Assembly (NCBI GenBank): GCA_963727845.1
Contig: CAVSHI010000003.1
Span: 248,001-312,000 of the forward strand
DNA length: 64,000 nt
Direction of reading: 5' to 3'
Origin: JBEKTW01 sp963727845
GTDB taxonomy: Bacteria; Bacteroidota; Ignavibacteria; UBA10030; SZUA-254
Made by a program: the position numbers and the translations under genes. Below, piece by piece: positions 45,219 to 52,888 of this stretch (position 1 is its first letter; every line of letters starts with the position of its first letter). The notes beneath the pieces were generated by a model. It was not told the origin of the DNA, searched no databases, and was given only the letters and a program-made list of their open reading frames with translations.

Positions 45219-47639
45219 ATGAAAAATTTACACGTATTCTTGCTCGCTTTGCTGGTGATCGGCATGGGTTATCAAGCCAGTTCACAGGTTACCAATCTGA
45301 AGGTGAATGGTGTCAGTTCCAATTTCACCATGGTGCAGGGTGACAGCCTTAAGTGGGAATACAATCTACCGGTTGGAGGAACTGCAATCGGTCAGATTTG
45401 GATTGATCTAAATGGAAATGGTGTCATCGATACTGCAACGGATAAACTGATGTTCGGCCAATCCTTCACTGAAACCGACGGCCAATCCAACAATCAGAAT
45501 GGCCCCGGTGACATGGATAGCACGGTGAACGGCCACATTTACTTCGCCCTTGGGAATGACGGTCTTGCACCTGCGCACTATATTCTTAGATTTACAAACA
45601 ATGGAGTCGGACAATCCGTGGCCGGGACAATGACTGCACTGCCATCGCCGGCATTCACCATCTCCGGCAAAATCACGCCGCCGCCCAGCGTCAGCGCGCT
45701 GAATATCGTTGTGGGAGCGCAACAGAACCAAAATGGAGGAGGGATAGGATGGTGGGCTTTAACTGACGCGAGCGGCAACTACACTATCAACTTCAATGCA
45801 TCTGCCGGCGGCATACAATGGGACATTGCTGTGCAAGACCAATATCCACCATATAGCGTCCAGCCCTCAGACACTACGATTACACTCACCGGAAGCATCA
45901 GCGGCCTCAACTTCACATTCGGCCAAGCCGTAGCAAAAGTGGTCGGATATTTCAAGGGAGGAGATGGGCATGTTTTTGCAAACGTCAGTGTCAGCTCCAG
46001 TCCCCAGAACGGAAGCCAAAGCAAAAATGCAACCACGGACGCGAACGGTTTTTACGAGTTTGGCTACACAGCCAATGATATCAACACAAATCCTATCTGG
46101 TCTCTTCAGTCAAATTCGGACGGCGTGGCTCCAAACTATTTTCCTCCGCAAGTCGGGTCAATTTCAATTCACCAGGGGGATAGCCTTCGTGTGGACCTTA
46201 CGGCCTTCGTTGCCGACAATTCAATTACAGGAACGGTGACGATTGATGGTCATGCCCCTGGTAATTTGCCGTTTTCGCTCTATGCCGGTTCGGACAGCGG
46301 TTACACAAACGCTTATTCCAACTCGACGACAGGCAATTTTGTATTTTATGTGACCAAGAAAATATACAACTACTACGTGGGAATTAACACTAGTTCCATC
46401 CCAAACGGTTATGGGTACAGTAACAACAGCACCAATGCACATCCGGGTGACAAAAATATTGTGCTGGGCGTTGTGAGAATGGCCTGGCTCAGTCAGAACA
46501 GTAGCAATTACAACCCATTGGTTGCGATCTCGTTTGTCAATGCAACCACAGGCTGGGTGGCCGGCTCCAACGGAACGGTGTTGAACACAACGAACGCCGG
46601 AACAACCTGGACAGGCCAAACGACGAATACGACGGCGAACATCAATGGTATCTACTTCGCGAACACAACAACCGGATGGATTGTCGGTAATGGCGGCGTT
46701 ATCAAGAAAACCACCGATGGCGGAACCACCTGGACTTCAGAAAACTCTACAACCGCAAATAACCTGTACGCTGTACAGTTTGTCGATGCGAACACGGGCT
46801 GGATAGCGTGCGGGGGCGGATCCTCCACCAAGATCCTCAAAACGACCGATGGGGGAAGTTCGTGGGGAACCTCGCTTTCGGGATCGAACGACCTTTTTGC
46901 GCTGTCATTCGTGAACGCCAACACCGGCTGGGCAAGCGGATATGGAGGCACAGTTCTGGCGACAACTGACGGAGGATCAAACTGGTCGTCTCAATCGCCC
47001 GGAGGCTGCGACATTCAATCGGTCTCGTTTGTTAATAGCACCACCGGGTGGGCGGTAGACGATTGCGGATACATTTTTGCCACTACAAACGGGGGATCAA
47101 ATTGGACGACGCAGGTATCCGGAGGTCCCGGCCTTTACTCAGTGTATTTCATCAATAGCACCACCGGGTGGGCAGTCGGAACTTCTGGGAATATTTTTGG
47201 AACAACAAACGGGGGCGGTTCGTGGACGAGTCAAGTAAATAATGCGGGTACGGACATCCATGCCGTCCAATTTGTCGACGCGAATACCGGTTGGGCCGTA
47301 GCCGGGAGCACAATTCTTCACACTACAAGCGGTGGCGTGACTTCGGTGGGTACAAGTCGATTCGGCGAACAGCCTCAGTCGTTCAAGCTCATGCAGAATT
47401 ATCCGAATCCGTTCAATCCCACGACCACTATCCGTTTCTCGCTGCCCACGTCCAGTTATGTAACTCTCAAAGTTTACAATATTCTGGGGCAGGAAATTGC
47501 AACTCTTGTGAACGGTGAGAGAACACCGGGAGAATATACCATCGAATGGCAATCAAGTGCGTTCCCGAGCGGTGTATACTTCTACCGGTTGAGCGCGGGC
47601 AATTTTTCCAGCGTGAAAAAAATGGTACTCATGAAGTAG
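45219..47639 (+). CDS. Secreted YCF48-like repeat protein with type IX sorting domain
   Basis: 806 residues. A signal peptide (MKNLHVFLLALLVIGMGYQA) is followed by Ig-like and carboxypeptidase-regulatory-like beta domains (residues about 25-410). Residues about 420-720 contain seven or so repeats of the pattern VNATTGWVAGSNGTVLNTTN, resembling YCF48/BNR beta-propeller blades. The C-terminus (QNYPNPFNPTTTIRFSLP to YFYRLSAGNFSSVKKMVLMK) is a type IX (Por) secretion sorting domain, so the protein is exported across the outer membrane and attached to or released from the surface. It interrupts the catabolic genes; a functional link is not evident. A hairpin follows the stop. Confidence 0.92.
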   Translation: MKNLHVFLLALLVIGMGYQASSQVTNLKVNGVSSNFTMVQGDSLKWEYNLPVGGTAIGQIWIDLNGNGVIDTATDKLMFGQSFTETDGQSNNQNGPGDMDSTVNGHIYFALGNDGLAPAHYILRFTNNGVGQSVAGTMTALPSPAFTISGKITPPPSVSALNIVVGAQQNQNGGGIGWWALTDASGNYTINFNASAGGIQWDIAVQDQYPPYSVQPSDTTITLTGSISGLNFTFGQAVAKVVGYFKGGDGHVFANVSVSSSPQNGSQSKNATTDANGFYEFGYTANDINTNPIWSLQSNSDGVAPNYFPPQVGSISIHQGDSLRVDLTAFVADNSITGTVTIDGHAPGNLPFSLYAGSDSGYTNAYSNSTTGNFVFYVTKKIYNYYVGINTSSIPNGYGYSNNSTNAHPGDKNIVLGVVRMAWLSQNSSNYNPLVAISFVNATTGWVAGSNGTVLNTTNAGTTWTGQTTNTTANINGIYFANTTTGWIVGNGGVIKKTTDGGTTWTSENSTTANNLYAVQFVDANTGWIACGGGSSTKILKTTDGGSSWGTSLSGSNDLFALSFVNANTGWASGYGGTVLATTDGGSNWSSQSPGGCDIQSVSFVNSTTGWAVDDCGYIFATTNGGSNWTTQVSGGPGLYSVYFINSTTGWAVGTSGNIFGTTNGGGSWTSQVNNAGTDIHAVQFVDANTGWAVAGSTILHTTSGGVTSVGTSRFGEQPQSFKLMQNYPNPFNPTTTIRFSLPTSSYVTLKVYNILGQEIATLVNGERTPGEYTIEWQSSAFPSGVYFYRLSAGNFSSVKKMVLMK

Positions 47640-47651
47640 TTATAACTCTTT

Positions 47652-47694
47652 GGTTCGGGGTTTGGGGCTCGAGAAGTGACCCCGACCCCGAACC
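47652..47694. repeat. Hairpin / inverted repeat after the type IX protein
   Basis: ggttcggggt (47652-47661) pairs perfectly with accccgaacc (47685-47694), with further gggg/cccc pairing inside. It may stop transcription, although no T-run follows. Its arm sequence resembles the repeats at 43674-43802. Confidence 0.65.
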
Positions 47695-47728
47695 CTAGTT
47701 CTCAACCTCGATTCCAAAGGAACTCACC

Positions 47729-49258
47729 ATGCAAGCCGAAGTTTCGAAAGCTGGCAAGAAGAACCAAATCAATTCCGCGATTCCGACTGTAAAGAACTAC
47801 GTCGCCGGGAAATGGGTCGGCTCCGGCAGCGGAAAAACAGTTCCCAATCTCAACCCCGCCAACACGGATGAGATTCTTTGCCATACTCCTTTGTCGACCC
47901 GCGAAGAAACCCGCGCAGCCATCGCCGCCGCGAAAGAAGCATTGCCGAAGTGGAAAGCGACTCCCGCCCCCGTGCGCGGGCGGCTTCTCTTCAAGGCCAT
48001 GGGATTGATGCAGGAGCGGATGGAAGAGGTTGCGATTGCCCTCACGAAGGAGGAAGGAAAAATTCTTCGGGAGTCGCGCGGCGAGGTTCAGCGTGCAATC
48101 AACATCATGGAATTTACGGCCGGCGAAGGCCGGAGGCTTCGCGGTTCAACGATTCCCTCCGAGCTGCCAAACACGTTTATCTACACAATCCATCAGCCAA
48201 TCGGCGTTGTCGGACTCATCACGCCGTGGAATTTCCCGATTGCCATCCCGGTCTGGAAAATTGCACCGGCCCTGGTCGCGGGTAACACGGTTGTATTCAA
48301 GCCGGCGACATTCACTCCTCTGACGGCTGTTAAGATCGTAGAAATTTTCGAAGAAGCCGGATTTCCACCGGGAGTCCTCAACATGGTGACGGGCAGCGGC
48401 GGAACCGTTGGGGACGAAATCGTGAACCATACTGAAATTCATGGCGTGTCGTTCACCGGGTCATGCGAAGTGGGCGGTGAAATTTATTCGCAGGCATCAC
48501 GGCGCGGCATTCGCGTGCAATGCGAGATGGGCGGCAAAAATCCGCTCGTTATCCTGCATGACGCCGATCTGAACCTGGCAGTCGAGGGAACCGTTCAGGG
48601 CGGGCTTGGCTCGACCGGACAGCGTTGCACTGCCGCGAGTCGCGCGATCGTCGAAGAATCCGTCGCGGACGAGTTCGTTGAATTGCTGCTCAAACGTCTT
48701 GAGACTTTTCGCGTCGGCGACGGCATGGATGCCAGTACCGATATGGGACCCTCGGTCGACGAGAGCCAGATGAGTACGGTGATCAAGTACATCGAAATCG
48801 GCAAATCCGAAGGAGCCCGGTTGCTGAAAGGCGGAAAACGACTTACCGGCGGACCGTTTGCAAAAGGATACTTCGTCGAGCCGACGATCTTTGATAACGT
48901 GACGCCGTCGATGCGCATAGCGCAAGAAGAAATTTTCGGACCGGTCGTCGGTATCATGCGCGTGAAGAATTTCGAGAAAGCGCTCGAAGTTGCCAACGGC
49001 GTGCGATTCGGCCTTTCGGCTTCTTTGTACTCACAAGATATCGCCAAGATCATGCGATTCGCCGAACTCTCCGAAGTCGGCAAAGTACACATCAATTCAC
49101 CCACAATCGGCGGCGAAGCTCAGGCGCCCTTCGGCGGGATCAAAGCCACGGGGATAGGACCTCGCGAGTGCGGCACCGAAGTGTTCGAATTCTATACGGA
49201 GACGAAGGCAGTCTATATAGATTACACGGGGAAGAAACGGGAGACAAGTATCTACTGA
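47729..49258 (+). CDS. NAD(P)-dependent aldehyde dehydrogenase
   Basis: 509 residues of the ALDH superfamily. VVGLITPWNFPIAIPVWKIA and FKPATFTPL form the coenzyme-binding part, Glu266 (VQCEMGGKNP) is the general base and Cys300 (GSTGQRCTAASR) the nucleophile; EEIFGPVVGI and GGIKATGIGPRECG are conserved C-terminal motifs. The pattern is closest to the succinate-semialdehyde / 2,5-dioxovalerate dehydrogenase group. In this neighbourhood, oxidation of malonate semialdehyde from beta-alanine is a reasonable role. An AAGGAA ribosome site precedes the start. The last codons are followed by the left arm of an inverted repeat. Confidence 0.9.
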   Translation: MQAEVSKAGKKNQINSAIPTVKNYVAGKWVGSGSGKTVPNLNPANTDEILCHTPLSTREETRAAIAAAKEALPKWKATPAPVRGRLLFKAMGLMQERMEEVAIALTKEEGKILRESRGEVQRAINIMEFTAGEGRRLRGSTIPSELPNTFIYTIHQPIGVVGLITPWNFPIAIPVWKIAPALVAGNTVVFKPATFTPLTAVKIVEIFEEAGFPPGVLNMVTGSGGTVGDEIVNHTEIHGVSFTGSCEVGGEIYSQASRRGIRVQCEMGGKNPLVILHDADLNLAVEGTVQGGLGSTGQRCTAASRAIVEESVADEFVELLLKRLETFRVGDGMDASTDMGPSVDESQMSTVIKYIEIGKSEGARLLKGGKRLTGGPFAKGYFVEPTIFDNVTPSMRIAQEEIFGPVVGIMRVKNFEKALEVANGVRFGLSASLYSQDIAKIMRFAELSEVGKVHINSPTIGGEAQAPFGGIKATGIGPRECGTEVFEFYTETKAVYIDYTGKKRETSIY

Positions 49259-49261
49259 GAT

Positions 49262-49559
49262 GGGTTTTGAGTTTTGAGATTAGAGTTTTGAGATATTGCA
49301 TCGAGCTTATGGTTCGTGCGAAGAGACCATAGAACACTTAGAATTAGTCTTCGATACGAAATCGTTGAACAATGAATCATCGTTCAAGGTCCTTTATCAA
49401 GATTACAACAATCTTTGCGGAAAGATTCTCCGCTTCATCCAGAGTATTGAAAGATCCTTTGATACTCCAAATTTTCTCAAGGAACCATTGGTCGATTATG
49501 ACTTTGATCATCCTGGCGAAGATCGGGTGCAGCCGCTCCCCTCACAAAACTCAAAACCC
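49262..49559. repeat. Inverted-repeat element enclosing a four-helix-bundle gene remnant
   Basis: gggttttgagttttg (49262-49276) is the exact reverse complement of caaaactcaaaaccc (49545-49559). The left arm continues with a second agagttttgag unit (49283-49293) and the right arm with ccaaactctgaactc. Between them lies the remnant of an S23-like gene. The element fills nearly the whole gap between the aldehyde dehydrogenase and preT. Confidence 0.75.
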
Positions 49560-49580
49560 CAAACTCTGAACTCATTGTGA
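49296..49580 (+). pseudogene. C-terminal remnant of a 23S rRNA-IVP-like four-helix-bundle protein
   Basis: The frame encodes AYGSCEETIEHLELVFDTKS, then FKVLYQDYNNLCGKILRFIQ and SIERSF. This is the recognisable second half of the small four-helix-bundle (S23/IVP) proteins, whose third helix carries AYGSxxE and fourth helix Y-x-LxKxLxxFI. The first ~60-70 residues are missing: the left repeat arm stands where they should be, and there is no normal start (first candidate is TTG). The frame then runs through the right arm and ends at the GTG start of preT. It is best described as a decayed or truncated copy. Confidence 0.7.
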
Positions 49581-50926
49581 ACAACATTGCTCCCAAATTA
49601 ACCACCGACCAGTACGAGAAGAACTTCTCCGAGATCCACAAACCGTTCACGCCGCCGCAGGCCGCCGCGGAGGCAAACCGATGCCTCTATTGCTATGATT
49701 CTCCATGTACAAAGGCCTGTCCGACTCACATCGATATTCCAACATTCATCAAGAAAATTGCGACGGGGAATCTCAAAGGATCGGCGAAGACAATCCTGGA
49801 ATCCAATTGGATTGCATTAACCTGCGCGAAGGCATGTCCGGTGGACGTGCTGTGCGAGGGCGCGTGCGTTTTCAACGAACGCGGAGAGAAATCCATAAAG
49901 ATCGGGAGACTTCAGCGATACGCAATCGATTGGTATGTCGAACACGGCATGCCGCCTTTGTTCGCACCTGCGGAAAGCAATGGAAAGTCAGTTGGCGTTG
50001 TCGGCGGGGGTCCTGCCGGACTCGCCTGTGCTGCGGAGCTTGCACTCTTGGGATACGAGGTTACCGTTTATGAAGGGAAGAAAGCCGCGGGTGGATTAGA
50101 CACCTGGGGAATCGCACCGTACAAAATGTCGTACAAGGATAGTTTGAACGAGGTGAAGCTCGTCGAGAGCTTCGGCGTGAAGATCAGGACGGGAATGCTG
50201 ATCGGAAAACAAATTTCGATCGCCGAATTAGAGAAAAGGCATGACGCCATCTTTCTGGGGGTCGGTTTGGGGAACCCTTCCGACCTTCGCATCCCCGGCG
50301 AAGATCTACGGGGAGTCTGCGACGCGCTCGAGTTTATAGGAAAAGTTACAACGCGCGAATGGAGATCCGTCGATGTCGGTAAGCGGGTTGCGGTCATCGG
50401 CGGCGGGAACACCGCCATCGACGCCGTCACGGATGCAAAACGGCTCGGCGCGGAAGAAGTGATGATCATCTACCGCCGCAGCAGGGCGGAAATGCCGGCG
50501 TACGATTTCGAGTACGAGCTCGCCAGAAATGATGGAGTGACATTCCACTTTCTTGCCGCCCCGAAAAGAATTATCGGCAACAACGGTATCGTGGAAAGAC
50601 TCGAATGCCTGAAGATGAAGCTCGGCCCTCCCGACGCGGAAGGCCGGCGGATTCCTGAACCGATTCCCGGCTCGGAGTTTCAAATTCCGGTGGACATGGT
50701 CATCAAGTCCATCGGCCAGAGAACAAGCGAGGACTTCTTCAGCCAGATTCCGGATCTCAAAGTCCAGCACGGCAAAGTTTGGGTCAATAAGGAAACGATG
50801 CAGACAGCAAATCCAAGGTACTTTGCAGGCGGGGATTGCGTCAATGGCGGCAAAGAGGTCGTCAACGCGGCAGCAGACGGCAAACTTGCTGCGTACGGAA
50901 TTCATGCGCATCTGCTCAAACAATGA
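49577..50926 (+). CDS. preT: NAD-dependent dihydropyrimidine dehydrogenase, PreT subunit
   Basis: 449 residues from a GTG that overlaps the stop of the remnant upstream. N-terminal iron-sulphur motifs CLYCYDSPCTKACPTHIDIP and CAKACPVDVLCEGACVF bind two 4Fe-4S clusters. FAD is bound at GVVGGGPAGLACAAELALLG and NAD at VAVIGGGNTAIDAVTDAKRL; YFAGGDCVNGG is the second FAD motif. This is the glutamate-synthase-small-subunit-like half of bacterial dihydropyrimidine dehydrogenase, which passes electrons from NADH to PreA. preA normally follows directly; here it is about 2 kb away with three unrelated genes between. Confidence 0.93.
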   Translation: MNNIAPKLTTDQYEKNFSEIHKPFTPPQAAAEANRCLYCYDSPCTKACPTHIDIPTFIKKIATGNLKGSAKTILESNWIALTCAKACPVDVLCEGACVFNERGEKSIKIGRLQRYAIDWYVEHGMPPLFAPAESNGKSVGVVGGGPAGLACAAELALLGYEVTVYEGKKAAGGLDTWGIAPYKMSYKDSLNEVKLVESFGVKIRTGMLIGKQISIAELEKRHDAIFLGVGLGNPSDLRIPGEDLRGVCDALEFIGKVTTREWRSVDVGKRVAVIGGGNTAIDAVTDAKRLGAEEVMIIYRRSRAEMPAYDFEYELARNDGVTFHFLAAPKRIIGNNGIVERLECLKMKLGPPDAEGRRIPEPIPGSEFQIPVDMVIKSIGQRTSEDFFSQIPDLKVQHGKVWVNKETMQTANPRYFAGGDCVNGGKEVVNAAADGKLAAYGIHAHLLKQ

Positions 50927-50993
50927 TTTCTCTCTTCGTCTTTACAAAAGTTAGCCGCCATGCCCCGAGCACATTTACTGAAGGCAACATTGT

Positions 50994-51497
50994 ATGTTAA
51001 CGATCTACCATAAGTCTCTCTACCTTGATATACTGAATGCCACCATGATACTTCGTTCTGTGGGGCGATCTTTCTTAGCAGACAACCGCAGGCAGAAACT
51101 CAGAGAGTACAAACAACTTGTCTTTGCAGAACTTGAACCCCTTTGCTCACGGATGCAACAAGGACTACTCCAAACAAACGACATCCGTGAATCAATCGAA
51201 CGCATCAGATTTCAAGTGGACATCTCATTTGGACAAGCTCAGAAGGCAATCAATGTGCTTGTCAAATATCACTATTTTTTGTTTCACTCGAACAGTCCTG
51301 TCGGAAGTCAACTCGATTGTCCTCTCGACAAGATTATTCTTGATGGACTCGGAGAACGAGTGTCTCTTTCTAATCTTGGACATGATCAGTACGAGCAAAT
51401 CCAAATTAGGATCTCTCAATTGTCTGATCGACGAGTTGATTATGATCGAAGATGGGACGAGCAACATCTTAATGACGAAGGGTTGCTTCCGGCTTAA
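50994..51497 (+). CDS. Unknown protein, first gene of cassette within preT-preA
   Basis: 167 residues, helical and mostly polar, no membrane segment or signal peptide. FGQAQKAINVLVKYHYFLF (about residues 77-95) is the most distinctive stretch, and the C-terminus is rich in charged residues (RRVDYDRRWDEQHLNDEG). An internal ATG at 51045 is another possible start. I do not recognise the family with confidence. Base composition is visibly more AT-rich than preT and preA. It is followed 29 bases on by a small gene, then a membrane protein gene, forming a three-gene unit that looks transferred. Confidence 0.6.
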   Translation: MLTIYHKSLYLDILNATMILRSVGRSFLADNRRQKLREYKQLVFAELEPLCSRMQQGLLQTNDIRESIERIRFQVDISFGQAQKAINVLVKYHYFLFHSNSPVGSQLDCPLDKIILDGLGERVSLSNLGHDQYEQIQIRISQLSDRRVDYDRRWDEQHLNDEGLLPA

Positions 51498-51526
51498 CGT
51501 TTTGCAGCTAATATAGGAGATCGTCA

Positions 51527-51763
51527 ATGCCTGGATTGAGAGTTAATACTGATGGTACAGCTGGACCATACGTAATTGTGCCCTCCACCCTAACAGATAG
51601 GTTAGCCAGGTACCTTAAGCAAAATAAAGTTGACTTTTGGATCACTAAACACGCCATTATTGATGCTTCTCCAGATGATGTGATTAATCCTGGATATGGA
51701 GCAAGCGCTGATCGGGTACAGCAACTTCTTGATCAGTGGAAGGATCAAGAGGAAGTACAGTAG
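51527..51763 (+). CDS. Small unknown protein (GPYVIVP type), second gene of cassette
   Basis: 78 residues with a strong ribosome site (AGGAGAT). The N-terminal GTAGPYVIVPSTLTDRLARY and following KQNKVDFWITKHAIIDAS suggest a compact alpha/beta domain ending in a short helix (ADRVQQLLDQWKDQEE). Short proteins of this look occur in many genomes without a known role. It starts 29 bases after the 167-residue gene and 39 bases before the membrane protein gene, so the three are probably co-expressed. A partner or antidote role would fit its size but nothing in the sequence proves that. Confidence 0.6.
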   Translation: MPGLRVNTDGTAGPYVIVPSTLTDRLARYLKQNKVDFWITKHAIIDASPDDVINPGYGASADRVQQLLDQWKDQEEVQ

Positions 51764-51802
51764 ATATCACTTCTAGAAAAACACGCACAAGGAATTCTAA
51801 TA

Positions 51803-52873
51803 ATGGCTGACTGGCTTCAGGTCGTAAATACTTTTGTCAATTTGGAAACGATGAGTCGTGTCGGACAAGTAGCCCAGACACAGCATCAGATCCTAAGCTT
51901 CGAACTGCAGAAGCAAAGTGATAACGCTTTGGTCTCTCAACTGGTGGATGCTTTAGTAAAAAGCAGACAGTTTATTCAGGACCGATATCATTTTGACGCT
52001 CTCATTTCCGCAAGCTTTGGATTACTGCTTTATCAACGTAACTATCCTCAGATTTTCGGGGCGGACTTAAAGCTCAAAGCTGCGGAAATACAAGGATCTT
52101 TCTTGGAACTGATCAAAGGAATTCTGTTAAACTCAGACTTAAAATCTGAGGCAGAAAAACAATATTCAGACAATATCAAAAAGTTCCTCGAAAATCTGGA
52201 AAACGCAAACAAAGAAATTGAGGAAACGAAATACACGTTTGTTCCATTAAACCGAGAAATGAAATGGATGAAGAGCTTTTTTAATATCAATGTAGGCGAT
52301 CAATTAATTGCCACTCAAGATCTCGTCGACCCTCAAGATGGAAAGTTGATATTTAGAAAATACAATTGTTACCAAGTTGTGTCTTTCAATCATACTTATG
52401 GTCCTGGATATGTGTTGCTAAACGAAAAAAACGGATATAACGTTGTTCATTTTGGAGAAAATGGGGGAGCAAATCGCTTTCTATATCCTCACCCACCATT
52501 TCCTACAATTGAGAGAGAAATTTCTACGTGGAAGCTAATATCTCATTTATTTGGCGAGGATTTTTTGAATAAATCTCTTCTATCACTAAAAAACGAACTT
52601 ACTGATCTACACGTGAATGCTTATCTTTTATCAAAAACCACGGTGAGCGAATTGATCGGGCAAATTAATGAACACGAAAGCCTTCGACGTAAGTTGATTT
52701 ACTCAGGTGAATCTATAATAGCACAGGAACTCCTAAAGCGAAGGAATATCAGCCTGGTTGTTTGGCTTAGCATTGCCTTTGCATTCTTCATTTCCTTAAT
52801 TGTATATCCAGCTTTCTCAATTATAATTGCTTTCGGCGCGATAGTATACAGACTAATACAAATTAATGGTTAA
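51803..52873 (+). CDS. Unknown membrane protein, third gene of cassette
   Basis: 356 residues. The N-terminal 170 residues are helical with coiled-coil tendency (EKQYSDNIKKFLENLENANK). A central globular part (about 175-235, VGDQLIATQDLVDPQDGKLI and YGPGYVLLNEKNGY) is strand-rich. Two adjacent hydrophobic helices at the C-terminus (SLVVWLSIAFAFFISLIV, then FSIIIAFGAIVYRLI) would anchor it as a hairpin, leaving the large N-terminal part in the cytoplasm. I do not recognise it. The gene is strongly AT-rich against the surrounding catabolic genes and its stop is 15 bases before preA. Soluble sensor plus membrane hairpin is an arrangement seen in many defence effectors, but this is only an analogy. 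Confidence 0.65.
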   Translation: MADWLQVVNTFVNLETMSRVGQVAQTQHQILSFELQKQSDNALVSQLVDALVKSRQFIQDRYHFDALISASFGLLLYQRNYPQIFGADLKLKAAEIQGSFLELIKGILLNSDLKSEAEKQYSDNIKKFLENLENANKEIEETKYTFVPLNREMKWMKSFFNINVGDQLIATQDLVDPQDGKLIFRKYNCYQVVSFNHTYGPGYVLLNEKNGYNVVHFGENGGANRFLYPHPPFPTIEREISTWKLISHLFGEDFLNKSLLSLKNELTDLHVNAYLLSKTTVSELIGQINEHESLRRKLIYSGESIIAQELLKRRNISLVVWLSIAFAFFISLIVYPAFSIIIAFGAIVYRLIQING

Positions 52874-52888
52874 CAATCGGAGTCACAA

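Noticed and set aside
47652..47694. Hairpin as a definite rho-independent terminator
   Set aside because: The stem is strong but no run of T follows, and its arms resemble the repeats in neighbouring gaps.
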